A stretch of DNA of 64,000 nt from a bacterium (GTDB lineage: Bacteria > Patescibacteriota > Gracilibacteria > UBA1369 > GCA-2718715). The stretch lies in contig JABJGM010000002.1 of the NCBI GenBank assembly GCA_018662325.1, positions 72,996 to 136,995 on the forward strand. The letters run 5' to 3'. A model generated the notes under the pieces. The model ran no database searches, was not told the origin of the DNA, and saw nothing but the letters and a program-made list of their open reading frames with translations. Shown piece by piece: positions 40,501 through 49,164 of this stretch. Every line of letters begins with the position of its first letter. Position 1 is the stretch's first letter. The position numbers were made by a program, and so were the translations under genes.

Positions 40501-43500
40501 ATGTTGTAGAAGTACTAAAATTAAAACTTTGATCGCTAATATAGTTATAACTACCGCTATCTATTCTTTTCATATCAAAAGACTGATTATTTACCATCAA
40601 AGATGCACTTAAAGCATTATCAGGTAAATTAATTGCAACAGGACTATTGAAAGAACCATCACTTGAGGACCTAAAGACATCAGTAAAAATTTCAATATTT
40701 AAAACACTTGAATCCAACGGATCTTGAATTGCATTTAAATCAAATTTTGAATAATTAAACTCAGAATGACTTTTTAGGTTAGAGAAATTATTTGTAGGAT
40801 TATCTAAATTCTCATCTTTTAAATAAACATAGTTCTCATCTAAGAAATACTTAGCTGGATATGGAAAAATAAAAGATTCAAATTTCTTCTCAAGTCTTTG
40901 GTTTTGACTTCTATGAAAAACTCTAAAATTAAAATCGCTATCGTAAACCATTAAATCAAAAATAGAATCATTATTTAGGTCAGCAGTGTATATCTTTTTA
41001 GGCTTAATTTTTTCTGGCAAGTCAAATCTATCCAACACTAACTCCCCTGAATCTTCTTTAAGAATATAAGTACAGGTATCCTTTAGATGACAATGATCTT
41101 CAAATAAAATTAAAACTTCTAAAGGATCTTCATTTAAGACGATTAATTGCTTAGGCTTCAAAGGAAGTTTAATATGAGATTCTTGTAGAATTTGTCTTTC
41201 CTTGTTATATAAAGAAATAAAACCTTCCTCATCGCCAATTATAATAAACTTTTCAGTATCTAAAATACTTTCAGCTGTAGACTTTAAAGTTGCAATTTTT
41301 TGTCCAAGAGTTTTATTGAAATTTCCTTGTCCTTGAATAAGATTATTTAATTTCAAAGTTGGATCACCAACTAAAACGGTTGAAAGATCTGCATACGACA
41401 TCAGACTTGGGCCCATGGCTTGGCCTGAAGTAAATAACAATAAAGTTTTATCTTGAGAATTTGCTAGTCTTGACGGGTTATCCATACCTTTAGATAGGTT
41501 TGATTTTGCTTGGTTTAAAAATAAACTTTCAGACTCATAAGGCTTAACAAAAGATACACTATTTAAATAGTTATAAATCGAATGAGTATTTTCTGACTTC
41601 TTAGTAATAATTGGATGCTCATAATAATACGGACTCTCTGCAAGTTGTGCTTTTTTAGAATTCAGATACAGACTTGCAACTTTAATATCTTTATAAAACA
41701 AATCGTAATTTAAAATATTAAAGTTTTCAGGTGAAGGTGAAGATGAAATTGAAATCTGATCTGAAAGAATAAGACCATCATCGATTGAAATCAACTCTAG
41801 ATCATCAAAACTTATTGATTTTGAATCAAAAACAACATCGGCGTTTTGACTTGAGGGTTCGATTAAAATGAACTCCTGACTAAAGTAACTTGTAGGATCG
41901 GATGTAATTCTAAGACTTTCGGATTTCAAAAAAGGAACATTTAAGAATTTTTGCCCTTCATAAAAAAAGTTTAAATTGATTCTATTATCATTGATTTCCA
42001 GTTGATTGCTTAATTTTGAATCTTGGAAAATCTCTAAACTTTTATCTGGATGAATAGTAAGTAACCTTTGATTTTCTCGATGTGAATTAGTATTTGTTAT
42101 TACAGCTTGAGTTTTACCCGATAACAACAATGATTCAGCTTTTGAGTTATATAGTTCTGACTGATTAGTGTTTAATAAATAACTTAAGGAGTTTGAGTTT
42201 AGGCCTTGAATATCATTTTTAGTAAGACCTAAAGCTAAATGAAAGTTTAGAGTTTCTTGTATTTCCTCAGCTTTTATTTTCACTTCAAAATAACCTGTTT
42301 GAAGTGGAATAGAGTTAAACCTCAATGAAGCTTGCCCATTAGACATCCTGGATTGAGAACTTTGATCTAATGTTATTTTAGACTCATCAAATTCGATATC
42401 TAAATCAGAATTAAGTTTGGTTACATTATTAAAATCATCTGCCAGAGTGGCTCTTATTGTTATTTCATTTGATTCTAATCCCGAAAGTAATTTTGGTCCT
42501 GTAACCAAGGTCAACTTAGAAGCTTTTCCTGGTAAAACCTTTATAGAATGAGTTAATTTTTGAATACCATTGAATTCAACCTCAAAACTATATTCCCCTG
42601 CTGTTCTTGGAAGATTAACTTGAAAATTATAAACACCATTAGAAGCATCCTTCGGGACAACTTTTACTTTTTTATTATCTGAAGTAAACTTTGGGGATCC
42701 AAAGTCTACAATTGAATTGTTTGAATCGAATAATTTAAAGCTAAAATTTTTAGGTTCTACATCATCTGCCGATATCTCTTTAAAAGACAAAAATTCTTCA
42801 GCTTTAACAGTCAAACCTTCAACAAATTTAGTTTTGAATTCGCCTTCAATACTCTTAGCGACTTTTTGTTGGGAAACTAAGATTTCAAATTTCTCATCAA
42901 AAAGTGGAATATATTTATACTGACTATTTAACAATAATGAAACTTCACCTGCATTAATAGGAACCGCCTTAACACTTGCAATACCATCTTCAAATTTTAA
43001 TTGAACACCAGCTTTATCTTTATCTAAATCATCATTTAAAATTTGGATATCTCCAGAATCTTGAATTGTAAATATCTCTTCAAAATCTTTACTTATATCT
43101 TCATTTTGAGTCAAAGCCACAACGCTAAATTCAAATTCTTCAGAAGCTAAGCTTATAAAATTAGGTAAATTCCTAACAACAATCTTACTTGGTTTTTCAG
43201 ATGAATACTTAAAGTCTGTATTTCCTTCCTCTGGCCATACAAAGCTATACGAATCAGTGTCAAATACGGATTTAACCCTATCGCTTTGTTCATCAAACCA
43301 CTCAGGTAGGTATTCGGTAAAATATGTAAATAAACTCTCTCCACTATTTTCTACATTAAAATCTTCAATAATACTTTGCGACGGTGGCTTTTGGTATGAC
43401 TGAGAAATTTGGTTTTTAGAAAAATCAGGACTAGTCAAATCAAACAAAATTTGATTTTCATCTGAGAAACTATTAATTTCCACAAAATCAAAACTTTGGT

Positions 43501-45898
43501 TAAACCCATCAATATCCAAAGGAAAATCTGCATCCAATAAATTCTTAAGCATTAATCTGTACTTAGAATTTAGATCTAGGGAAAGATAATTGATTAAAAA
43601 TTCAATCTTAGGAAGGCTTGCAAATTCGATCTCTTCAATGCTTAAGTCAGAACTCAAGCCATCTTGATAACCGTTGGAAAAGAGTTGCTCTAATAAAGCT
43701 TGTTCATCAAGAGGCAAACCTAAAGTTCTAATTTTACTTAAGGAAGAATTAACTTGCTCTAAATACTCAGAAGAAGAAGTGGCATAAAAAGCATCAGGTA
43801 GAATGTCTTTTTGAAACTCTCCTTGATAATCATAATATGTTACATAATTTCTATGATCTACTGGTAAATTTAGATTTCCTGATATCAATGCTTTTTCAAC
43901 TATGTTTCCATTAGGATCAGCATGTAAAGTAAAAGAAGGAATAGTTTTGCTTGAAGGAAATTTAGTTACGTCCATTCTTAAAGTAGCAATTTCAGATTCA
44001 TCACCAAAAGGATTTTCTTTGATAAAAGTATTTTTAACCGGATTAGCTAAAAAATAAGAGGAGAACAGATGCCAATCTTGTGAGTCATAGTTATCTACAA
44101 AAACCTTAAAAGCTCTTGATAAATTAAAAGGACCGTCTATCGAGTCACCCATAAAATCATCATCAGAATTTTCAATTCTATTCAACAATGGAGTATTGCC
44201 TGCATTTACCGGAAGCCCAAAAAAATTAAAAATACCTTTCTTATCAATAAACTCATCGAAACTATTCATCGCAAAACAAGATCTAACATCCAACTTACTT
44301 TCATAATCTAATTCAATTGGATATCCCCTATATTCATCCTGAAGAACGTCACCTCTAAATAAAGTACAATTACTCGAATTTAGATCTTTCCTATATGAAC
44401 TTCTGCGAAGTTTATAGTCTTGAGTTTGTCTTGGCGGATTATAACAAGTAGGCCCTTGATCTTCTGGATTCACTCCTATAAGACCAGCCCTGTTGTTATA
44501 CATTGTTTTATAAACATCATCTTTCAATCCTCCACCTCTGTAAATCCTACAGTCACTTGAACTGCTTACATTTTGATAATCTTTACCGTGAATTTGTGGC
44601 TCGTGTGCACCGATAACTGTCGTTTCGTCTTGCAGAATGTCGAAATCAAAATTATCAAAATTCGAATCTTCAATACCATGATTTAAGAAATTTTTACTTC
44701 CTATCGTCTGAGAATTACCATCTCTATCAAAAGTTTTTAATGTAATCGAAGAACCTTTTAAAATATTCACCGGAACTGCAACTTTTTCAAAAGCCTTTGT
44801 ATACTCTCCCTGCACGAATTTATTTAAACTTTTTAGATAATTTGCCGCATAGTCATCTAGGTACTCAATAGCTAAAAAAGGAGAATAAATCTTTCCAGAA
44901 TCATACCTTCCAGTACTATCGGCTTTCTTTGCAGATGCTCGAACTGCATTCTTAAATAACTCCCCTGCACTTACCTTTAAAGACTTTAAGACAGTTGGCA
45001 TCATTGTATCTGCATTCTTATCTAAATTTTCTAAAATCTGTGAAAACTCAGGAATGACATCTTGCGCATTAAGCGACTCAACAACCTCTTTTGTAACTTT
45101 ATTTTGAGCTAAGTATCTATTGGCAGATTGAAAAACATCATAAAGAGGCTTAATTTCATCAATCAACAGCTTAGATTCATTAAAACTATCAGCCAGCATA
45201 ATACTAGCCCTATCTGCATTTGAAAAACCAGGAGCCTTGATAGCATTAAGGTGATTCTTATCTAAAAAACTAGCAACATCACCATAATTATTCTGACTCT
45301 CTGAAAAATTTATTAGCCCATGCCAAATCTCAGGACTATAATTAGTCTTAGCTGAATCAACCTCAAACCTATCAAGATCTTGGCTATACAAAAACCCAGG
45401 ATTATCAAAGTCGGTATAAGGGTACATACTTAGTATGGATTGATCTTGATTATGCAACTTTGCTAGTGGCACATTACCAACCAAGACAATACCTTTAAGC
45501 TCGTAATCTGTGAAATCACTATAATTGTTGAAATAAATATTTTTTAGATAGGTTGCAATTTCAATAGGATTCTTAGACGACTCAACGTTTACAATATTTA
45601 CATCTGTATTTGAAAACTTTTTCCGAACGTCTTGAGCATACCTTTTTACCCTCTGCGGTAAATTAGTCGTATTCAATCCTGAATAATCTTGAGTCAAACC
45701 AAGATAAGACTCGCTCGAATTCATCAATCTAGAATCAGCCAATATAAGTATTAAATTCTTACGCTTAGAAAAATCTAAATTCTCTAAAGCAAAAGCCACC
45801 GATGATTCGTTTAAAAAACTAACTGAAGTAAGCGAAAAAATCAAAAAGGCACATAAACTTTTTTGAAAAACTTTCAATAAATTAAATTTGGTTATCAT
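34547..45898 (-). CDS. Giant (3783 aa) exported surface protein with FG-GAP/VCBS-like segments and C-terminal SLH-like domains
   Basis: Uninterrupted 11.35-kb ORF; N-terminal signal peptide; GIVLVGNVPLAKL and STVLVGDPTLKL segments; IYTADLNNDSIFDLMVYDSDF and FTDLDYDSDDDIIHTID repeats; C-terminal RLARLGIFQGV...RSEFAKTILKIL and FKPFNTISRIEAVKVIMEAL SLH-like units. Confidence 0.85.
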   Translation of the reverse strand: MITKFNLLKVFQKSLCAFLIFSLTSVSFLNESSVAFALENLDFSKRKNLILILADSRLMNSSESYLGLTQDYSGLNTTNLPQRVKRYAQDVRKKFSNTDVNIVNVESSKNPIEIATYLKNIYFNNYSDFTDYELKGIVLVGNVPLAKLHNQDQSILSMYPYTDFDNPGFLYSQDLDRFEVDSAKTNYSPEIWHGLINFSESQNNYGDVASFLDKNHLNAIKAPGFSNADRASIMLADSFNESKLLIDEIKPLYDVFQSANRYLAQNKVTKEVVESLNAQDVIPEFSQILENLDKNADTMMPTVLKSLKVSAGELFKNAVRASAKKADSTGRYDSGKIYSPFLAIEYLDDYAANYLKSLNKFVQGEYTKAFEKVAVPVNILKGSSITLKTFDRDGNSQTIGSKNFLNHGIEDSNFDNFDFDILQDETTVIGAHEPQIHGKDYQNVSSSSDCRIYRGGGLKDDVYKTMYNNRAGLIGVNPEDQGPTCYNPPRQTQDYKLRRSSYRKDLNSSNCTLFRGDVLQDEYRGYPIELDYESKLDVRSCFAMNSFDEFIDKKGIFNFFGLPVNAGNTPLLNRIENSDDDFMGDSIDGPFNLSRAFKVFVDNYDSQDWHLFSSYFLANPVKNTFIKENPFGDESEIATLRMDVTKFPSSKTIPSFTLHADPNGNIVEKALISGNLNLPVDHRNYVTYYDYQGEFQKDILPDAFYATSSSEYLEQVNSSLSKIRTLGLPLDEQALLEQLFSNGYQDGLSSDLSIEEIEFASLPKIEFLINYLSLDLNSKYRLMLKNLLDADFPLDIDGFNQSFDFVEINSFSDENQILFDLTSPDFSKNQISQSYQKPPSQSIIEDFNVENSGESLFTYFTEYLPEWFDEQSDRVKSVFDTDSYSFVWPEEGNTDFKYSSEKPSKIVVRNLPNFISLASEEFEFSVVALTQNEDISKDFEEIFTIQDSGDIQILNDDLDKDKAGVQLKFEDGIASVKAVPINAGEVSLLLNSQYKYIPLFDEKFEILVSQQKVAKSIEGEFKTKFVEGLTVKAEEFLSFKEISADDVEPKNFSFKLFDSNNSIVDFGSPKFTSDNKKVKVVPKDASNGVYNFQVNLPRTAGEYSFEVEFNGIQKLTHSIKVLPGKASKLTLVTGPKLLSGLESNEITIRATLADDFNNVTKLNSDLDIEFDESKITLDQSSQSRMSNGQASLRFNSIPLQTGYFEVKIKAEEIQETLNFHLALGLTKNDIQGLNSNSLSYLLNTNQSELYNSKAESLLLSGKTQAVITNTNSHRENQRLLTIHPDKSLEIFQDSKLSNQLEINDNRINLNFFYEGQKFLNVPFLKSESLRITSDPTSYFSQEFILIEPSSQNADVVFDSKSISFDDLELISIDDGLILSDQISISSSPSPENFNILNYDLFYKDIKVASLYLNSKKAQLAESPYYYEHPIITKKSENTHSIYNYLNSVSFVKPYESESLFLNQAKSNLSKGMDNPSRLANSQDKTLLLFTSGQAMGPSLMSYADLSTVLVGDPTLKLNNLIQGQGNFNKTLGQKIATLKSTAESILDTEKFIIIGDEEGFISLYNKERQILQESHIKLPLKPKQLIVLNEDPLEVLILFEDHCHLKDTCTYILKEDSGELVLDRFDLPEKIKPKKIYTADLNNDSIFDLMVYDSDFNFRVFHRSQNQRLEKKFESFIFPYPAKYFLDENYVYLKDENLDNPTNNFSNLKSHSEFNYSKFDLNAIQDPLDSSVLNIEIFTDVFRSSSDGSFNSPVAINLPDNALSASLMVNNQSFDMKRIDSGSYNYISDQSFNFSTSTTLKFLIKIDKNSVSDVPFVDTVKDEFTSNFINQTHVDFISQSNIDPGRNIQDFSTDIINQSIGSDGLLDIKIPFVSGSKVLYLQSSEFGFHPVYQYLAPPRVNISESMDFDVTGIADKTEDELNAYAQESRVKQFFTDSDQDGTSDFYSAAMNEVKAYADKTEKKLKELICGDSCIATPYNDALLVPGSMLSPPTPLIGLSCPWGPIPIGFGTPAFPCGFKLYLSPTLTGSFVLAPCIGGQCLKFQVATLPDDVCKKVNKSIIKGMNYVAKGVSKATKGVVSLEDRGAPRKFNPPSFPAIFSTWAKNQFFEIVKVIDMPDVNIIYPVLNADNNLELSNLNSWAREFGFYTNEEDLSKIDSLNPFPNCPDNISKENYNSFKELCGEYKNFEEYTAKKNSLFTRYTQNQQKYFEELSKMPIWEFETENMSINYPWYDDKELAKFFRSILLSLDKTIQNFLKAFYSWGCMDYQNVPPADKLGDYNFENFNDRVKASFSTLNDPRNENMGSPDIEWTYKDKKYPNFSGENSFVSAIKKAYDTQAKDWKDTVSFFIDLILGGQLTKIVSVVNKPKDGQQSDKQKSCIDFAVGMEGLTTNLYESYQSALLWRDMPLQIFEIQDFISKFALQVLDWGDQILTNVVDWFAQNTKNLSTWTKMFESLIKIYNNFNFIFQVFIDFFDKCDDCKTRRGSSFIDIILGLIPDIGDSLPFMEFPKIPDITLDISKIKTGLFIKMPIIKFNPQPLPLPRMNFEMTFPSAPDLDIGLVFGSIKIPVLPGPPDLSTLIDLPDLPKIQIPVLPIIPVAPEIADVGIDIQEKIGEELDLIKQILRIYCLIQKGLIPVPELTLSKAIQDMTARPLDVVLPIDKQISIKLPQLDLDYVKEYQAILESDLTYETDAIYEGLNSFSQALNLQIQDAFQEYNKKILEINELLDYKYEFLKEIQFEDVDLNAKVGLDLKTAFDLLARATEIEAKIKLPSTHTVIEMTDFKPRENFKVEDSIFFDQDKLNNAKYITDLMYENSDEKNIASIDPVKFTQNKSIVSDLLPKTSISKDAVKEFSNLIDNSQKLDKIFKDRAKYIAQGQGDNSSQGVEAKFPTGVHYVSPDGSFSRLYSFEDQDEAQSNFIFTDLDYDSDDDIIHTIDKEVYFKPLNSQRNFRYGSNDQFTLREDLDKEIQTLTPRDIQITESFEEIQVSFSNYLDLDNQIIDIYKPGTDKLIPFRRYVILHDENQETEFESLNQIDSLSGVISKDNFQEMFVKKSQSSSLKINIPLGLYSLVHSSKINSNLHTFNGPKALSIDFCKDRVAPTISGNISDIANPVLYQDIDLDLNTSTDIGSRIISMSVNYRNQAYALNVLNPIFNLPKITSPQLDKITIQAVDLAGNQSKLEISPKLQDLNIVLDKVSNTNVIGKIVPRVTEGNVTILKSNQDRLIPIKTNLVEDSSFDFKFSSQENLQITDNKNRPAIEIEDNNLIINDSSLEFTVLNSYEDLELLTILVSKDTQPITKVLLKTDSNLSPEIIDSREKSNDSSSQLVIVDENIEDNITIEIINDPLNDLDQTAIVKQNNKNILAVSRFANPVLIDKQYTLELDSSNQNPDVESLDQHWISLRGNANGKNLVSFKIQNIEDTLSLEQFINSDYQSHNQQIKDNPKAGISDLDLKADTQFSDINENTKGFDEINRLARLGIFQGVNIDGQNLFLPTNFLLRSEFAKTILKILCIKPRPESYLSPNVFSDILYSNTYDWFYPITKETFFLGIFEGYKGEVNNLGQSPFKPFNTISRIEAVKVIMEALENMDVITLEDVTEKNPWYTDYLKFAQDLTPILNDSAVVKSNFLLTKDEAQEPNQPISRQDFAILISRSLDIYNCIEQRSKLGLPLEDYRINESQTHIQESIERASKEETLESSEKQAFGLTNEQEDLLSPDDSTEIPDSSIGVKDPICTACPCPYEKKQGLALQDKDKFFIIYGEYDPINPIIYSTSKVFKINPNIDG

Positions 45899-45995
45899 TA
45901 AAGGAAAAATAAATTATTTGTACCTCAATAATATACAAGAAAACCAACAAAAAATTAACAAATTCTAAGTAAAATCTAATTGACAAAAACAGTAT

Positions 45996-46022
45996 TAAAA
46001 AAAAAACCACTCCAAAGAGTGG
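45996..46022 (-). terminator. Rho-independent terminator downstream of the pilin gene
   Basis: On minus strand CCACTC-TTTG-GAGTGG followed by a long T tract. Confidence 0.85.
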
Positions 46023-46047
46023 CTAAATTCAACAAATACCAATAGAA

Positions 46048-46593
46048 TTAGTTAATAATTACCATTACGTTGGTAGCATCATCTGCAGCAGGGGCCAATC
46101 CTTGACCAACCTCTTGATTATCAGTAATACCATTATCAAACGTAAAGGCTTGATCGTGATTAATAGGATCTTCAGATCTCATAAATACCGCATAGTTACC
46201 AAGAGTAGGATTATTAAGCTTTTGATAATAAACTCGATCATGGTTTTGATTATCTCCAACCGTACAATAAACTTTGGCATCAGCAGTAAATTTTTGACTT
46301 GGCGCTACATTTCCGAAGTAAGACACTAATGTCGTTTCATCACCTGTAAGATTTTGAAGACCATCTTTCTCACCATCAATACAGAAAGTACCATCTGGAT
46401 AAGTTCCTTCTTCTAAATAGTACATCTCTACGTTAGAAACAACCTCTCCAAGAAGTTTTTTACGTGCAATATCACTAGTTTTTCCACCGATTCCTGTTAG
46501 ATTAGGTAGTAAAAAACCTACCAAAACACCTATAATGGTGATCACAATTAAGATTTCAATAAGAGTGAAACCTTTTTGTATATATTTGTTCAT
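46048..46593 (-). CDS. Type IV pilin/pseudopilin-like protein
   Basis: MNKYIQKGFTLIEILIVITIIGVLVGFLLPNL class III signal; two Cys in C-terminal half. Confidence 0.92.
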   Translation of the reverse strand: MNKYIQKGFTLIEILIVITIIGVLVGFLLPNLTGIGGKTSDIARKKLLGEVVSNVEMYYLEEGTYPDGTFCIDGEKDGLQNLTGDETTLVSYFGNVAPSQKFTADAKVYCTVGDNQNHDRVYYQKLNNPTLGNYAVFMRSEDPINHDQAFTFDNGITDNQEVGQGLAPAADDATNVMVIIN

Positions 46594-46686
46594 GGGTTAA
46601 ACATTAATTAAACTAAAAATAGCATGTGGCTTTTTTGCGTGTTTGGCAAATAATTTGACTTACTATATTTGAAATCTTAAGTTTAA

Positions 46687-47913
46687 TTAAAATACACTTA
46701 TATTAGATATCATTTGACTTAACGGCAACATAATAGCCAAAACCACTGTTCCAACCACACCACCAAGTACAAGCATAACAACAGGTTGTAAAAGCTTTGT
46801 AAAATTTTGCAACTTGTCAGAGAGGCTTTTATGGTTGTTACTTGCGACTTTTAATGCAACCTGAGGAAGATTACTAGACTTCTCACCTACTGCCAACTGA
46901 GAAATAAAGAAGTCAGAAAAATATGGACTTAAAAACATTGCATCACAAAGTTTTATACCACTTTTAACGTCTTCCAATAGATAAAATATGTAACTTTTAA
47001 GGTAATAATTTGCAGTAGATTCTCGAGCAATCTCCAAAGACCTTACGATTGAGACTCCGTTAAACATAAGCGATCCTAGCGTTTGAGCAAATAAACTCTG
47101 ATTCTTTAACTGCTGAATATCTTTTACAAATGGCAAATTTAGTAGTAAGAAATCATAAATTCGCTTACCCAAACTGGTTTTAAGCATTGATATACAAGCA
47201 ACGATTAAAATAGAAATGAAGCTTATTAAAAATAAAAAGTTTGAGTTTAAAAAATCAGAAGCCGCGATAATATTCTGAGTAATCATTGGCAATTCCATAT
47301 CTGAACTCACAAATAAACTACTAACCTGAGGAATTACGAATTTCAACATAGCTATTACAACTAGTAAAGTAAAAATCATCACCATAATTGGATACAGCGA
47401 AGCCTTTTTAACTTCATTTCTTAATTCTAATTGAAATTTCAAATCATCACTCAACTGGCTTAAGCTCGTGCTTAACTTCCCTATTGATTCCCCAGCTGAA
47501 ATCATTCCTATTTCTTTTGAGTCAAAACAAGACTTAAAACCCTTTAAAATCTCCGATATCTTCCTACCTTGCTTGATACTTAGTAAACACACATTTAAAA
47601 CAAATTTAACTTTTTTATCTTGAGATTGTTTCTGCAAAATATTAAAAGTTTCATCAATTGATATTCCAGAATCCAACAACAAAGCTACATTCTCAAATAT
47701 ATATAACTTCTGTGAAACAGAAAGCTTGATTTTGTTTTCTGAAAACATAAAGAGCTGATGAATCTTATCTCTAAAAGATTCTGACTTAAATTCAGTAATA
47801 TAATTCACTCCCGATGGATCAACAGTAGACAATATCTCTAAATGCGTCCCCTGCTTTAAATTTAAATCAGTTTGTTCTTGATTAAATACATTTAACTTTG
47901 TGTTCTCTCTCAT
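46687..47913 (-). CDS. pilC: Type IV pilus inner-membrane platform protein PilC/GspF
   Basis: Duplicated T2SSF domains (FENVALLLDSGISIDETFNILQKQ; FAQTLGSLMFNGVSIVRSLEIARE), TMs; adjacent to pilB. Confidence 0.9.
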   Translation of the reverse strand: MRENTKLNVFNQEQTDLNLKQGTHLEILSTVDPSGVNYITEFKSESFRDKIHQLFMFSENKIKLSVSQKLYIFENVALLLDSGISIDETFNILQKQSQDKKVKFVLNVCLLSIKQGRKISEILKGFKSCFDSKEIGMISAGESIGKLSTSLSQLSDDLKFQLELRNEVKKASLYPIMVMIFTLLVVIAMLKFVIPQVSSLFVSSDMELPMITQNIIAASDFLNSNFLFLISFISILIVACISMLKTSLGKRIYDFLLLNLPFVKDIQQLKNQSLFAQTLGSLMFNGVSIVRSLEIARESTANYYLKSYIFYLLEDVKSGIKLCDAMFLSPYFSDFFISQLAVGEKSSNLPQVALKVASNNHKSLSDKLQNFTKLLQPVVMLVLGGVVGTVVLAIMLPLSQMISNISVF

Positions 47914-47915
47914 AT

Positions 47916-49163
47916 TTATGAATTAACAACTCTAAGAATTTCAGACAAGGTAGTCTTTGAATCTAAAACACTTTTTAATCCAGACTGAAGCAACGTTACC
48001 ATTCCATTTCTCTTTGCAATTTTTTTTAATTCACCAATAGTTTCTCCTCCTACCAAGGCATTCTTAAATTCTTGCGTGAAAACAAGTATCTCATAAAGAG
48101 GAACTCGACCCTTAAATTTATCTAAATCAGTAAGACCATCTTTTAAATGTGGAATCTTAAATTCCGTAAGATCTACATCTTTCAAGAATTGGCTTGGAGC
48201 ATCTTTAAGATTAGCTTTAATATAATCTTCAACTTGAATAGGATTTGACTTATACTCAATAGCATCAGGGTTTACTTTTCTCACTAACCTTTGAGCGATC
48301 ACGCATCTAATTGAACTTGCCAACAAATACCTTGGAACCCCCATATTAATCATTCTTGAAATTGTTTCAATTGCACTATTGGTATGAATTGTTGAAAAAA
48401 CCAAGTGACCAGTTAAGGATGCTTCAATCGCTGTATTTAAAGTCTCTTGATCACGAACCTCACCAACCATAATAATATCAGGATCTTGCCTTAAAGCTGC
48501 CCTTAAACCTTTTGCAAAATCAAATCCTATTTCCTTTTTTGTTTGCGCCTGAGAAGTTCCCTTTAGAGGAATTTCTACTGGATCTTCAATAGTTAAAATA
48601 TTACTCTTTCCGTCATTCAGATAATTTAAAGCTGAATACAAAGTTGTAGTCTTACCACTACCAGTGGGTCCTGAGGTTAAAATCACACCATTTGGATTTT
48701 TTAAAGCTTCTTTAAGTAATTTTAAATTGTATTGACTCATACCTAACGCTTCTAAGCTGGGGATGTCTTTTGTTCTATCAACTAAACGCATTACAATCTT
48801 TTCACCTTTTATGGTTGGCAGGGTTGAAACTCTTAAATCCATAGATTTGCCATCAACAGTAGTAACTTGAGCATGACCATCCTGAGGAATTCGAGTCTCA
48901 TCTATCTTTAAATTTGAGATAATCTTAATCCTACTACAAATGGCTGGATGAACCATATTTGCATAAGAAATTACTTCATGCATCATCCCATCAATTCTAA
49001 ATCGAATAAAAACCTTATCATCTTCAGGCTGAATATGAACGTCAGATACTCCTATTTCAAGTGCTAAACTTAAAGTATTTAAGACTATTTCAGGCACATT
49101 TTGAGATGCAACAGAGCTTTCCAACTTTTGATAATCTTGATTTTGATTGATAATATTTGTCAT
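47916..49163 (-). CDS. pilB: Type IV pilus assembly ATPase PilB/GspE
   Basis: VSDVHIQPEDDKVFIRFRIDG, GPTGSGKTTTLYSAL Walker A, TIEDPVE, LRQDPDIIMVGEVRD, LTGHLVFSTIHTN. Confidence 0.95.
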   Translation of the reverse strand: MTNIINQNQDYQKLESSVASQNVPEIVLNTLSLALEIGVSDVHIQPEDDKVFIRFRIDGMMHEVISYANMVHPAICSRIKIISNLKIDETRIPQDGHAQVTTVDGKSMDLRVSTLPTIKGEKIVMRLVDRTKDIPSLEALGMSQYNLKLLKEALKNPNGVILTSGPTGSGKTTTLYSALNYLNDGKSNILTIEDPVEIPLKGTSQAQTKKEIGFDFAKGLRAALRQDPDIIMVGEVRDQETLNTAIEASLTGHLVFSTIHTNSAIETISRMINMGVPRYLLASSIRCVIAQRLVRKVNPDAIEYKSNPIQVEDYIKANLKDAPSQFLKDVDLTEFKIPHLKDGLTDLDKFKGRVPLYEILVFTQEFKNALVGGETIGELKKIAKRNGMVTLLQSGLKSVLDSKTTLSEILRVVNS

Positions 49164-49164
49164 T

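Noticed and set aside
43153-43344. Minus-strand ORF 43153-43344 nested in another frame of the giant gene
   Set aside because: Out-of-frame chance ORF inside an intact long gene.
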